Assembly (NCBI RefSeq): GCF_965638725.1
Contig: NC_134952.1
Location: forward strand, 54,352,065 to 54,416,064
DNA from: Aptenodytes patagonicus
Taxonomy: Eukaryota > Chordata > Aves > Sphenisciformes > Spheniscidae
Length of the DNA: 64,000 nucleotides
Reading direction: 5' to 3'
The first letter of the stretch is position 1; each line of letters begins with the position of its first letter. The translations under genes and the position numbers were made by a program. Under the pieces are notes generated by a model. It saw only the letters and a list, made by a program, of their open reading frames with translations. It searched no databases and was not told the origin of the DNA. Below, piece by piece: positions 1 to 18,791 of this stretch.

Positions 1-1567
1 TGCCAATTCTTTCTGCTCTGCTTCCTCTAGCAGTGAAAGTAACGGTAGGTCTGGATTGTGCTGCCTTGTTCCAAAGCACAAAAACTCAGAGGCCAAAAAA
101 AAAATACCATTACACACGTGAACAGGTCCAGCCCTTGCTTATTGCAATGCAGAAGGGACCAGAGGGCCTGACTAGGCAAAGTTTGGGAGACAAGAATACA
201 GCCAAGCTAGCTGGCTATAGCTCTTAAACTGCAGCATTACCAGAGAGATGCCTTTATTAACAGAATAAACACTCAGTCCTCCTGCAGATTGTTATCTGGA
301 TTGAACGGCACTCAGTTCTTACCAAGGCACTTCTCTGTAATATGGAAATCTCCTGTAGCATGATCGGCCAGTAAACACTGTGCTGCTTAAAGCCCTGATT
401 CCTATCATGCAAAGTAGACTGCAGCCCCTCAGGACACATACTGCAGTGGAAGGTGGGCAATAAACGGTCAATTATTAACTTTTGTAATCCCCAATAGCTA
501 GCAGGGTTTCTGTCCCAGGCTGCTTCACCTCTCTGTATTGCTGGTAGTCCTGCGAGGGCACTGAAAGATGGTCCCTCTTCAAAATCTGTCAGTAAGCTGT
601 CCTGTTGGCAGAAAATCTACATACACAGGGCCAGCAATCCAGCACACCGATGCATTATTGAAGGTAATCACTAAGTCTGGTGAAGAAGAGGGACTAGACC
701 AATTCCTAGCTTATCTCTCTGTACATACAAGCAAGATGGCAGTAAAACGCATCGGTTAAGGCTGTGCACAGATTGAGCATAGCACAGCAGTCAGGCAGCT
801 TCTTTGCTTGCAAAGTTGTACCGCTTCATCCTTCATCATTTCCCTCTATACCCAGGGGAGGCTAAAAGATCTGAATGCTCATCAAGGAAGAGAAATTTAT
901 GATCTCATGTGTCTTTGAGGAAGGCTTACCTGATGCACCTTGGAAGGGGAAGTAGGCAGAGCTAGCCCCAGACCAGCTGAGGTGCCCTAGGCAATATTTC
1001 CAGGGGCACCCATCTCAGGCAGATCTATTTGTAACTTGGGCCAGGCTTGTATCAAAAGTGTGGTTTAACACACATGTAGCCTGAACAGCAGGAGTAGCAT
1101 TTCTCAAACTGCAAGATTTAGTGTAAGAAATCTTAGTTGTTTTTTTTTTTTTAAGGATGGTCAAATTCACTCTTCAGTGCCTCCTGTAAATTTGGCAGGG
1201 ACTCTCATAATTTCCTAGGCAGAATTGTGGCAATTCCTTAGGCTTCCCCAGATAGCCACTGTGCTGCTGTGTGTATTTGAAGAGTATTCATTAGTCTGAT
1301 TTGAGAAAGGCTTTAAAGAGAGTATGCATTTTGGGGATGTCTCTAGAAATGGTTCTTCTATTAAACGCTTTTGCTTGGGAGAACAAATCAAAGCAATGAA
1401 TTAAATTTTGAAGCACTAATATATTGTATGGGCTTAATGTTTTCCTTAAACGTTTTCACCTTAATGTCCAAAGGATTGTTTGGAGAGGGCTCTCCTCAGT
1501 ATAACATTAATCTATAAGGTTGGTTAGTGCAGTGTTCATGTTCAGAAGTACTGGTTTCAAACCCCAG

Positions 1568-2697
1568 TATGACACCATCTCCCACAGCATTCTCCTAGAG
1601 AAGCTGGCAGCTCACGGCTTAGACAGGCGTACTCTGCGCTGGGTAAAAAAACTGGCTGGACAGCTGAGCCCAGAGAGTTGTGGTGAATGGAGTTACATCC
1701 AGTTGGCGGCCGGTCACGAGCGGTGTTCCCCAGGGCTCAGTTTTGGGGCCAGTCTTGTTCAGTATCTTTATCAATGATCTGGGTGAGGGGATCGAGTGCA
1801 CCCTCAGTAAGTTTGCAGACGACACCAAGTTGGGCGGGAGTGTTGATCTGCTCGAGGGTAGGAAGGCTCTGCAGAGGCACGTGGACAGGCTGGATTGATG
1901 GGCCAAGGCCAACTGTATGAGATTCAACAAGGCCAAGTGCTGGGTCCTGCACTTCGGCCACAACAGCCCCATGCAGCGCTACAGGCTTGGGGAAGAGTGG
2001 CTGGAAAGCTGCCTGGTGGAAAAGGACCTGGGGGTGTTGGTCAACAGCCGGCTGAACATGAGCCGGCAGTGTGCCCAGGCGGCCAAGAAGGCCAACAGCA
2101 TCCTGGCCTGTATCAGAAATAGTGTGGCCAGCAGGAGTAGGGAAGTGATCGTGCCCCTGTACTCGGCCCTGGTGAGGCCGCACCTCAAATACTGTGTTCA
2201 GTTTTGGGCCCCTCACTACAAGAAGGACATTGAGGTGCTGGAGCGTGTCCAGAGAAGGGCAACGAGGCTGGTGAGGGGTCTGGAGAACAAGTCTTATGAG
2301 GAGCGGCTGAGGGAACTGGGGTTGTTTAGCCTGGAGAAAAGGAGGCTGAGGGGAGACCTTATCATGTTCTACAACTACCTGACAGGAGGTTGTAGCGAGG
2401 TGGGTGTCAGTCTCTTCTCCCAAGTAACAAGCGATAGGACGAGAGGAAATGGCCTCAAGTTGTGCCAGGGGAGGTTTAGATTGGACATGAGGAAAAATTT
2501 CTTTACTGAAAGAGTGGTTAAACATTGGAACAGGCTGCCCAGGGAAGTGGTTGAGTCACCATCCCTGGAAGTATTTAAAAGACGTGTAGATGCGGCGCTT
2601 AGGGACATGGTTTAGTGGGCATGGTGGTGTTGGGTTGACGGTTGGACTCGATGATCTTAGAGGTCTTTTCCAACCTTAATGATCCTATGATTCTATG
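1568..2697 (+). mobile_element. CR1 LINE fragment, 5'-truncated, with 3' end intact
   Basis: The translation shows the C-terminal half of CR1 ORF2 reverse transcriptase. The polymerase motif FADDTKL lies within the frame at 1680-1898, followed by the thumb and C-terminal region at 1899-2615, ending in a TAG at 2613-2615. The short 3' UTR carries the typical CR1 end (ggttggactcgatgatctta, then ggtcttttccaacctt) and finishes with the octamer-type tail gattctatg at about 2697. The copy is dead. It is truncated at the 5' end, a run of seven A at 1645-1651 shifts the frame, and in-frame TGA codons sit at 1665-1667 and 1896-1898. Only these lesions over about 1.05 kb of coding sequence suggest moderate age. 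No clear target-site duplication was found; TTTCAAACCC before and TTTAAAGCCC after the element are only similar. Confidence 0.93.
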
Positions 2698-5600
2698 TTT
2701 AAAGCCCTGGATGGGAATGGATCTGGGAAGCTTTCACTACTATAACCAAGTACCTAGGAGATAAAAGTCTTTGAGATATTTTTAAATGTCAAATTTCAGA
2801 CACAAAGCATATTACTGTGATTTGATCTTCTGACTCTGTGTTTATCTGTCTAGCTTCTCCTATTCTATCAACAACTCTGTTTACCTTGGAGATAGCTTTA
2901 AACTATTGATTTGGGTTCTTTATAATCCAAATGATGATATTTAAAACAAGCTATGTAAATCATTCATTTAAACACTATCTAAAAGAAAATTTTGAAGGTT
3001 TTGGTTTTCATTTTTAAGGGCTTAAAAAAAAAAGCACTGGACAAAGTTTAAAAACTGAGAGAATCATCAGCTCTACATTTTGTCATCTTTGCTTGTGTAA
3101 ATAGCAAATAAATGTCAAATATGCAAGTGCCACCTAGATCTCTTTAAAAATGAGCTGTTCTAGACTGTCAGTTAACAGGACTTAATGCGACTGATGTTTT
3201 CCGTTTCTCAAAATGTGGATGTAGGTAGTTTGTATAAGAATGAGGCTTTGCACTGCCTGAAGCATGACTCCAAGCAAAGATGATCGCTTCCAGATTCTTA
3301 CACGAAAATGAAAGATTGTTTCCTGCACCCAATAACCCAAATATCACAGTGTGCTTAAGGATGATGCTGACATTTTCAAAGAACCACCCAAGATGTTCCC
3401 TTTCTGACTGCAGATATGCTCTGGGTCTCTGTGGGATTTACTGTCTTTTCCTTTTCAGCTCTCTTGAGTCTTTTTGGCTTGCTTTCATTCTGCCTGTTAC
3501 CAATTCATTGGAGCCCAACTTTGATATTAGCAAAGACCATATTGTCACAGCTGTAATGAGTGCTTGACTTTTAAAGGTAGCATAAGTATATACAATCTAT
3601 AGAAATTAAAGTTCACTAGTCACCACAACTCTTAAGATTAATCATGTTAGTAATTTGATTTCTCATGTAATTGCTTCTTAGCTGAAGATGAGGCTTGCGT
3701 ATTTGTTTAGTGCTAGGTCAGGTTCAGTGAACTTGTTAGTTTATCCTTCTCATAGGACATGAGCAGATGGTCTAAACAGATTAAAGTTATTCCTTATGAT
3801 CTAATTTTTTAAAAAAATATTTTTTTCCTTAAAAGAAAAGACAAACATTTTAATATTTCATTTTGGTGTTTTCTTAATGAGAATTTTTGGTGTTTAATTT
3901 ATCACTTTGTGTTCAAACAAATCTGAGAATGAAATAGATTAAATAGTAATTGACCCAAATAAGTGTCTGTTTGCGTCTCACTCTTGAAAAAAAAAAAATG
4001 AAGAAGTCAAACTAACATACTTTTTTCAATTGTTTCCTTTCTCCTGCTAAGCAGGAGAGCAGTTCTTTACATGGCTTATTAACCACAGGGCTTCTCAGGC
4101 AGGAGGCCGTTGACAAGTGACACTGGAGGAAATATTCAGTCAGGTGAGATTTTGGGGAGAAGACGTCTAAGAAGTATGTGGTGACTGAAAGGGCACTTTC
4201 CAAGCTTTCCATTTTTGGCTAATCCAGGTATCCTGTACTGGCGCAGAAAAATGCCACTTCTGTCACAGCCTAACCAGACAGGTTGGATTCCCAAGTGGTT
4301 GGTCTCTGCTGTCTGTAAGTTAATGATGAAACTCCCACTGACTTTGGACATTGAGGTTTCCTGATTTTGTGTGAAATCATCAGTTATTTCATTTCTGAAA
4401 AGAGCTACGGATTTGCTTACATGCAGCTTGGGACCTGCAACTCAAGGCCTCAAGTTGCATGTATGTAAACATACTGTCTCCTCATATAGCCAAAATGGCA
4501 TTTATGACTGCCTCTGGTGTTGCACGAGCATTATTGTAGGGGACAGTTTGAAGAAAGCGCTCCTTCCTAAAATTACACTATCTCCATTCCATGGCCATCA
4601 TGTGCAACATCACAGCTGATTTTTGGATCTCGGAGACGATGTTGGAAGCATGGCAGATAGCAAGACAGCCTTTCCCAGTGCAAACTGAGGAGAGGAGGTG
4701 CAGAGCTGTCCCAGTTGTGGGGAACGCATCAAAGTCTGCTTCATTCTTCTGCAGACTCCACGAGCTGTCCCTGCCTTCACATGCATGGACTTGCTTTTGG
4801 TTTATGGTAACAAAAGCAAGAGGAAAATTAGGCCCCAGGCATTCATGTGGCCCTGAAGTACTGAATTTTTTATAAAGCTTAGTAACTGTCATTTTTCAAG
4901 TAATTTTCTAAAAGAGGACTGGAATACAGGTAGTGCACAGGAACCAATATACCTTGAAAGTACATTTCTTTATTTTAATAAGGTTGGCGATGTACCATGA
5001 CTCGCCATAATGAATTAATTTTGGTGTTTACCATAACAGCACTGAGCTTAATGAACTCGTGATATTTGTGCAACTGTCTGTAGATGTTCTCTTGTCATTT
5101 GGGATTTATAAATAGGTACTAATACTTTTATCACCACTTTCTCCTGAGCAGGAAAGATCTGCATGGTGAAAGGCCAGTTAAGCTCACTTCAACTTTTTCT
5201 ATATAAAAGTAAACAGAAGATCTTGAATAACTTGATTTTTGTCTTTATCTAGGTTTCTGAATTGTTAGTATTCAGCAAAACTATGTGGCTTGAATAATAC
5301 TATTAGAGCTGTCCTTATAAAATTCCACCATAGTTGTGTAATAAATACAGTTAATATCTCATTTCTTATTACTGCAGATGCCGTTTCATTTAAGTTTAGC
5401 CTTCTGTATTTGAGAGAGTGTCCATGTAAGTTTAACAGATTTAAATAAAAAGTAGTTCACTAATTTGAACCAAGTGATACTAATTTATGGGATCCAAGTC
5501 ATGAGTGCTGCATCTTCTGAAGCTAATGGTTTATTGCTGAGCAAAACAGCAGGTCAGCTGCTTTCTCTCTTTTAAGATTGTTTGATATGCAAATCCTTAA

Positions 5601-7552
5601 TGCTGAACAGCAGGTCTGGTTTACTACTGCTTCTTCTATCATATCCAGAAGGTGAGATGCTTATCCTTGTTTCTGCGCACTGACTTCCTGGCGATGGCAG
5701 CGTGATGCTGAGCACTGCTGAAGGGCAGATTGGAAGGCAACTACCTGCCTGCCCTCATGGGGCACAAGTTAGTTGGGTTTAAATCTGCTTGGAGTCCCTG
5801 CCAGAAAACAGGCTTCGCAGCTGGATCCAAGGGCACTCTTTTGCTGGGTTAAGTGGTGGGAACGGGTGGAGTGGGAGCATGGCTTTGTCTAATCTGGCAG
5901 CCCAAGCTGCATTTGGCTGGTGTGAAAAATTTCCTCTCATGGAGCCTGTGACTGGGAGCTCATTAAAATGCTGGCTTAAAAAAAAAACATACAGAAAGAC
6001 AGAAAACAGTATCTTCAAAACCAACATTTTTGTTTGCAGGTATCAAGACCTGTAGTCGAAGGAAGGACTGGAATAGCAATGATCTCTCTGCCTCCAGGTG
6101 CTTTGCTCATCTTGCAAGCTCTCCTAGCATCAACCTCAGTCTGCTCAGGAGCAGGCACTGGCACTGCTCCCCACTTTCTTTCACCTCGGGACAGCTACTT
6201 CTGCCCTACACCTTCCCATGCCTCCTTCACCTCTGGACTGTATTTTTCAATGATCTGGTGCCCCTTTCAATTCTAGGCTTAGGTCTAGGAATGGCTAACT
6301 GGGTAGTGCAGCTGGTGCTGGGCAAGCAGCCATTTCTGGATGAACACCTTCCCACCAGCTCCCTAAACACTTCTGAGTTTTATTTCTGACCATTCCCTCT
6401 CTCTTTATTCTGTGTGTTTGAGCAAGACAAAATCGTGCAGGAACGTTCCCCTCTTGTAGGTGAATACAGATATATCCTTCACTCTCCTCAGCAGCTTCAT
6501 AATGGTCCATGGCTGTAATATGATGCAAACATGATTTGTTGGGCAGCTGGGGAATGACAATATTTGTTGGCACTGGGGATAGCATCGAAGTCAAGGCTTT
6601 GAGCATCAATGTGTGTCTCCTGCAAGGCCCCAAGGATAAGGTCTAAATCATGAAAACTACTCAGGTCTCAGTGAGACAATAAGGTGCCACTGGCCAGGGA
6701 GGAGATGAAAAGGATCCCCAAGAGCCTCCTACTTGCCTGTCTCCATCCTTATTCCCTGTTTCCCTCCCCATGGCTGGGACTGCCTCTTCCCCAGGCAGGA
6801 GGCAGCAAGCTGGGCTGGGCAGCAGCTATCCCTCTCCAGCACCAAAGCCCTGAGCCAGCCTCACAGGTGGCACCTGTGAAAGCTGCTCTGCTGCTGAGAG
6901 GGGGATTTGCTTTGCCAAAACCTAAAGCCTGCTCAGGGAGATGCAAGCGGAGTTGGCATCACTCCAGTTATTGCTGTGAATAAGAAAGATCTAGGCAGTC
7001 GCTTCACTGAAACAAAAAAAAAAAAAACCCCTCCTTGTGGGTTCCTACCTGTCTACTTTGATAACTGAAGGATGGTCACAAATCAGCTTAAATATCTTGT
7101 TTTACGAGAGGGGAACCAAATTCTGTGAAGACTTGGCAACAGATTTTTGTTAGAAAAGCTCTGGTGTGGAGCTTTTGCCTGAGGAGTTTGACTCTTGGCT
7201 AGCCACTGGAGAGATCTTTCCACCACCTGGCCCTATCTGCAGGCACCAAGCGCTCCCAAATGTGACTTGTGAGCTACCCAGGAGCTCCCTGGGAGCTGGT
7301 GCAAGGGCTGGGACCTTGGCTTGGGCCCCCGAGGCATAGCCCACTGAGGTACACAAATAGCTTTTTTTTATTATTATTCATTTACTTTTTCTCCCCCTTT
7401 TGACAGTGGGCATTCATTGCATGGCTCTGCGCACCTCCTCTCTGCAGCAGCCTGATCCTGGAGACTAGAGCCAGAGTAGCACCTCACCATCTCCTCTTCC
7501 TTGTCAGTGCCGATGGCAAAGTTATCCCTCTGGATAACACGTTCCTGGTGCA

Positions 7553-7642
7553 GGAAGCTGGTAGTCAGTAACCTTGGACATCTCAGACCATGCATTGGAA
7601 GCTGATATTCAGTAACCTTCGACATCTCAGACCATGCATTGG
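7553..7642. repeat. Two-copy 44-bp tandem duplication
   Basis: Copy one (7553-7596) and copy two (7597-7640) share the start ggaagctg and the core catctcagaccatgcattg, with three mismatches over 44 bases. Two further bases continue the match. It lies in the GRID2 intron and has no evident function. Confidence 0.9.
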
Positions 7643-9666
7643 CGTTTCTGATCTCATTGTAAATGGCCTGTTATGTCTCTTGCTACTGATAACTCAGAAA
7701 GAATAAAACAAGATCAAAAAAACAGTGTTGTCACAGATGTCTCAATTTTGTAGTGTTTGTGACACCTTGCTATCATAATAAGTTGTTTTTTTTTTTTTAT
7801 CTGTGGGTGTTTTGGAGGAGTAATTACACTTCACTGCCAGCAGCAAAGTATGTAGTTACCGAGTTGAATCCAGCCCTATTCCCATTGATTCAGTAGGATT
7901 TGTTCACATCACTGTCAGATTTGGAAACCACAGGCAATTTAGTTTTCTGTGCTTATATCCACTAGACCTCACTTGGCACTGTGAATTTAGGGCCAAATTA
8001 GTTAAAGTGCATGCAGACATTTTCTTTCATGCAGCTTAATAACTTTACGTCATTGCCTTGAAAAATGTTACTGTAACGGTTCGCCTGCTAGAGAAAAATA
8101 TGTTAAGATCTGCACTCTATCCATAAGCAAGTTTTAAAGCTCATGTTTTTCAGACAAATCAGATTATTTCAATATATAGGCTTCTTTTGTAAGCTTTTCA
8201 AGACTGGTATTTCAAAACAGCAGGAACTCATGCACCCTACGTATTACTTTCCACCACTCTTACTACTGGCTTATGTGTTGCAATACTATTCCACGCCAAT
8301 ACAGCAGGTTCAAAGGAGCCAAGACTGTCGAGGAAACGTTCAGTTGTAAAAATCTGGGACTTGTGAGAAGAGGCGCTTGCTGGAATTATAACATTTAGTG
8401 CATCGTTATCATTCAGAGCATTTAGTTAATGCATTATTATTTTAGTCAGTTATTAAATTTGAAAATCAAATATCAAACTGATTGTAGTGTCTGCCACCCA
8501 ACAGGTATCTGATTAGATTGTATAAGGGCACCCACCAGGAGCTGCAGCAAAAGCATGTATTTTTATGGAAAGAGTGCCATCGTGTGGGAAGCTCCTGCAG
8601 CACGCAAGTATAGCAGTGCATGTTGTGCACGCTTGCAAGAAACCTCCCTTCCTCATGTTGTTTTTCATGGAATTTCAATAAAAGTAAAATTTCTGTTTCT
8701 GAAAATGTGCTACAAAAATAGGAAGTTTCATAACTAGGAACAGGTTCGTAGCGTTAAATCTTCTTAATATGTTAACTATTATTTTTGGTTCCACAAATGA
8801 GTGAATTCAGAAACAAAGTGTTTACTAAGTCTAACAGAAGTGGGATCTCCCTTTTTCTCTGTATGAAGTTAATATAGTTAGATATTCATGCTCTTATAAT
8901 TTCTCTTGATATGTGTTTTATCTCTCAACATCTGTTTTCAGCTGCAGTTTTACAAGGCTTCATTATAAGCTTTCCATTTCTCAAGTTTTCCATGTAATGA
9001 TACAATTACTATCCCTGGTTTCTGCTTCTTTTTTATGTTTTCCTTTAAATAATTGAACTTATATGTTACATCCATGAAGAAAATTGCCAATCATTAGCAG
9101 GAGTACAATTAGGAATAAATCTCTATTAAGGAACAAGCTAAAGTTCAGTGTCTTTATGCAAATGCCTATTGTTGAAAAGATGTCTTGTGTAATCATGAAT
9201 TATACTGACAAGTGAAGAATCATTTCATTAATGAGAATAGAGCAATCATTTGGATGGTTTGTTCTATTACTGACTGAATAAAAGAGAGAAAATAGCCCTG
9301 CTCGGGGATTAGAGCTGCTGCTGGAAGAAATAAGCCCCACACACAATGTTGTTCTGTTACTGCCTTGTGTAGATAGTACAGTAATTCCTAAATATAAAAA
9401 CACACATGCCAAATGTTTGGATTGGGCATCGAAAATTAATCTTCTATTACTCCACAAGAACTTATACAAAAGGGTTCTGTTTATGCTGACTATCTGCTGC
9501 TCCTGCTAACCTGACAGACTGGAATATTTGGGCCAAAATACTCATGTAAGTCCTAATGCAGGATGCTAGGGCAGCGAGAACCAGAATTGCAGCGAGTTAT
9601 GTCTGTAAGCACTGTATGCCATGATAGAGAGTAGCGTATGGACTGTGTTTGCAGTCGCAGAGGAGT

Positions 9667-9960
9667 AATTATGGTGGGAAAGGACCTCCAGAGGTCTCCA
9701 GCCCAGCCCTGTGCTCAAAGCAGGTCCAGTTAGGTCAGGTTGCTCTGGGCCTTGCCCAGTGAGCCTTTGAGTATCGCCAAGGATGGAGATGCCGCAAATT
9801 GTCTGTAACAGTCTTTGACCTCTCCCATTTTCCTTTTATCTAGTCAGAATTGCTCATGTTCCAGTTTGTCCCAGTTGCATCTCTTCCTGGCACCAAGTCT
9901 GGCTCCAGCTTCTCTACACGCTCCCAATAGGCAGCTGTAGGCAGCAATGACAGCAATCCT
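9667..9960 (-). mobile_element. Old CR1 LINE 3' fragment (reverse orientation)
   Basis: Read on the + strand this resembles the reverse complement of a CR1 3' end: gggaaaggacctccagaggt, then tgctcaaagcaggtcca, then gagtatcgccaaggatggag, then accaagtctggctccagctt, then tctacacgctcccaatagg. The characteristic blocks are in the expected order and spacing but are diverged, so this copy is much older than the one at 1568. The outer boundaries are approximate. No coding capacity remains. Confidence 0.8.
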
Positions 9961-11745
9961 GTGTAAGGTCCTCATGCCTCCAAAGCTCCTCTGAACTTGG
10001 ATGTCTCATAACAGCTATTCTGTCTCTTGCAACAGAACAGAGAGTCCTTCTGTCCTTGACTTATCTCTGCTCCCTCAAGAAGCTTCGGAATGGAGCTTCC
10101 CTAAGTTGGCATTGGGTTTGGGACAATTCAAAATATAGCCCAGGCAACTCTGACCTTGTTCACCGTTCTCCAGGGCTGGACCTTCAGTGATGTACTGTCA
10201 GCAGGCATTGCACAGAATTTATCCCACTTCTTATAAACACAAAGCTATGCGAACAAGGTGATTATGGCATCTCCAAAGCCACGCGTATCACCTGCAGTCT
10301 GTTCCTCAAAAGCACTGTTCCCTTTGGTACAGCACAGAGGTGGACAAGCAGTTCCCCTCTGAACAGGTCGGGATCTCAGCCACAGGACATACTCCTAGGT
10401 AGAAAGCAAAAACTCACTCCAGAGTTGTGCTTGTGCTGGGCTTTAAGCCACTGATGGCTGCGTGAAGTCTCCCATTCCTGGTAGGACCTGGTAAGTATAT
10501 GGTCATTTGGATATGCCATAGAAAATGTAGTGGCTTTATTGACATGCCTACCTGTTCAAGTGGCATCAGAGATTGAATAATCTCTGTATACAGCAGTGTC
10601 CCTGTGCTTCCGAGGTGCATTCAAACTCCTTTTCATAATACTGTATTTTTCTGAGGTTGAGGTAGACCATTGCATTGAGCTGTTATGGTAGCCCTGAGTC
10701 AGTGGGACAGCTTTTCTTCATCCTTCAACGCAGTACAGTCTCTGGTAGCAACATACCAGACCTCTGCTGGTTTGTGTGCACTTGGATTTTTTGCATGCTG
10801 TGTCAAATGATTGCACATATAATTGTTTGCCTTCCAACACTGAAATGAAAAACAAATTTATTACATGAAGGAAAACATTCCCCCTGTTTTATTCTTTTTA
10901 AGTGTAATTGTTGAATTTTTTATTTTGGATAACCAGATGCACCCAGCTGCTACTCTAGTCGCTTCTGGATGTTTTTAAAAAACACACTCCTCAGAAATAG
11001 ATAAGCTAAATATGAAAATCTTCTTCCAAACAAAATTCTCATTCCTCAAACTATTCGTCCCACAGGAAGTCTAGCTAAATACGTTGGCCTTGCAAACTGC
11101 CCAGTAAGTCTTTGGCGGTGGGCTGGGTATGTAGGTGCAAGGATGAGTGAGTTCCGCAGCAAAGAGCCTTCCTATGGAAATTGCTTACCAGCAGGTCTCA
11201 TGCTCCCATTGAGCAAGATTAGTTTAGGTCTTTACTGACTGCAACTAATACAGTTCTGCTCTCTCTCCAAAGCAGCAAGTAAGTAATCTGATAAAGATCA
11301 GTTTACAATAAGGTAACATATATCCTGTGGTATGTCTGAACTGTATTTTCCTTTTTTTTTTTTTCTTGAAATGTCTCTTCTCCAGCGATTAAAATGCAAA
11401 ATATATATTGTCAAATACCTAATGCCCTACAAAAGTCAATTGACATAGTCTGTAGTGAAAGCCAGTTAAGAAAATATGGTATATTAAGTAAAGCATTTTC
11501 ATTAAGGGTCTTAAAAGAAGGAAAGAGAGACTTGTATGTGCTTTCCTGTACCTAGAGTGGAGCATAGATGTCCATATGCTCAGTCTTACAGGCAACCCCA
11601 TATTCTGGCTTTCTTTTCTGGCTAAATCGGTCCATCTGGATTCATCAGCTGCTTGGCTTTCCGAGACACATGGGAAGATTGCAAGTAGTTGGATTATATC
11701 CTCGTGCTCTCAGGTGCCACCTCCACTGCCCCACTTAACCCCTGA

Positions 11746-16548
<4,803 letters not shown>

Positions 16549-17388
16549 GCATCAGACCAAGTTTCTTCACTGTTTCTTTTTTAGGACTCCCTTTGCAAGG
16601 AGCAGCTGTAATATTGTGGGACTAACATGGATGTAACCTTCTTTCTTTTCCTTATTTTTTGTTTTTGAGGGGTTTTTTTAATTTGTTTGGGGGTTATTTT
16701 CTGTTGGGGGGGGGTGTCTTTTTTTTTGTTTTATTTAAGAATCGGGATTATTAGTAACAACTCTTCCTCCTCTTCTCTGCTTTCTTGGTCTGGTCTCCTC
16801 TGCCTTCCCTTATTCTCTTTACTACTTGAATCACTTATTCTTTGGTTTATCGCCACGTTAGATTTTGGTTACTTCAGGCTTTTCATATACTTTAGATATA
16901 GGAAACGTGCAGCGATTCATGCATAGAAAAACCCTGAGGATTACTTTACAGAAGGGCATTCGCTCCTCCTCCCCCACCGCCTTTTTTTACTATAATTGCA
17001 ATAACTTAGATCCTTTTCATGTATTCTGCTGCATCCAGTCAGCGCTCCACTGCTGTGTGTCCTTTTAACTGTGGACCAAAGGCAAACCCTGCAGTTTAAA
17101 AAAACGAAAAATTTAAAAAAAAGGCAAAAAGAAAAAAAAAATGAAAAAAATGAAAGCAAAACAAATGAAGTTAGAAGACCATTCAGGCCCCATAATATGA
17201 GAATGCAATTTTGTAGGATTACAAAAAGCCATTACTATGCCAGTAAAGACTACAGTTAAATCTACTTTTGCACTGCAACAGTGCATATGACCTTTATGTG
17301 ATTGTACAGTGTTAAAAGTTTTTCTTATGTACAGTAAACTGTATCATATGGCAGAAGCCTCTGTTGTGTTAAATAAATTAGTATCTCA

Positions 17389-17452
17389 TACATATATATA
17401 TATACACATATATACACACAGGTATGTGTATATATATACACATGTATATATA
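17389..17452 (+). repeat. TA/CA microsatellite with 16-bp self-complementary arms
   Basis: The run alternates TATATA with ACACA/GTGTA. Bases 17395-17410 are the exact reverse complement of 17423-17438, separated by 12 nt, so the GRID2 3' UTR transcript could form an AU-rich hairpin here. Confidence 0.9.
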
Positions 17453-17489
17453 GCTATAAAATGGCAGCCGTTGCTATTGCAATTCATTT

Positions 17490-17495
17490 AATAAA
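17490..17495 (+). terminator. Candidate proximal poly(A) signal of GRID2
   Basis: This AATAAA lies about 940 bases after the stop codon in a U-rich context, with a GTGTTGTA stretch some 15 bases downstream. It could give a short 3' UTR isoform; use is unproven. Confidence 0.4.
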
Positions 17496-18206
17496 GCTTT
17501 AGTAAAAATGTGTTGTATACAGGAAAGATGTACAGTGCAGGGGGTCTTTTCATTTAGAAAAGACAGGTTGCTTTAATGTTATTCTGACTTGCATCGTTTG
17601 CCAACAGAGCATATTTTATACTTTTTTATTAGAACATCCAGGGCAATTTAACGTTTGTACCTAGATGTAACTCCTTTGGTTAGGTTTTGCATTGGCTATT
17701 GAGCATTCTATAAGGCTAACCTTGATAATTTTACTTTTAATTAATTAGACAAAAGGAACTCTCTCTTAGGTATACCATGTTCATGAACAACTAATATAGC
17801 TCTAGAGAAGTTTAAACTTAGGTCAAAGGCTAATAAATTATTTTCCAAATCAGTACAGTTGATCAATACAATAATGGTGTTAGTGGAGAAAAAAAAAAGC
17901 CCTTGAGAAATACAGATGTGGCCTTAATTATAATCACGTATTGTTCTAAGGGAAAAAAAAGATGAACAGGCGCTCATTTTAACCCTTTATATGTTAAGTT
18001 AGGTTTAGAGGAGCTATGTATTTTTTACTTTAGTGCCAACTGTATAGAACAAGAGAAAGAACAGCAGTGAGAGCAAAACCGGTGCCCACTTTGGCACCAG
18101 CTTTTTAAAGTAACAGTTACCTGTTAGAAACGTAGGAAGAGCTTTCAATTTGTAATCCTTAAAACTAAAAATGCGTAGAAAGCAAGCAGTTTATCCTGTG
18201 AGTTTT

Positions 18207-18233
18207 TTGGTTTGGTTTGGTTTGGTTTGGTTT
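18207..18233. repeat. Short (GGTTT)n array
   Basis: About four to five units of GGTTT lie within the GRID2 3' UTR, flanked by T runs. It is a simple-sequence repeat with no evident role. Confidence 0.8.
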
Positions 18234-18785
18234 TTAATGCAACCATACACTTATTTTAATCTAACTCATTCTTTGGCTAGGATTAATAGGAATCAGCCTA
18301 TGTGATTTGCTTTAGGATAAATTAAAAGGTATATTCTTCAGATTTATTCTATTTTGATGCTAATTCTGTTCTGGGGGAGCATCTTGTACTGTCACTGTTT
18401 TTTGTACTAAATCTTCAAATATTGTCTACTGTGTAAGGCAGAACAAATTCTTATCGTGCAAAAGGCCATTTTGTTTCCAGGGTAGCAAGTGTCTAAAAGC
18501 ATGCACAACTTGCTTCCTCCTTGTAACATTCATGAACTCATCCACACTTCCGAGTAAAATAAAAAAGAAAAAAAAAAAGAAAATTTCTTTCCAACAAGCT
18601 ACGTAGGGACATACCAGATGTTGCAGTGATTTTAGCTATTAAAAAAACCTGTTAACCATGTACGATATTTAAAATAGGCCTATTTTGATGTGTTGCCTAT
18701 TATACAGATACACAAAACACTTTTTGGAGGCCTCAGTTACAAGTGGCAGAGCTTTCTGTGTATAATTTGTCTAAATAATTTGTCT

Positions 18786-18791
18786 AATAAA
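18786..18791 (+). terminator. Candidate distal poly(A) signal of GRID2
   Basis: This AATAAA is followed by a T-rich region (attgttttc, then gcgtttcctcctgttt) suitable as a downstream element. It is the last good signal before the intergenic sequence, about 2.24 kb after the stop codon. Confidence 0.5.

Noticed and set aside
1737..2525. 262-codon minus-strand open frame over the CR1 copy
   Set aside because: It is antisense to the CR1 reverse transcriptase region; the element is coded on +.
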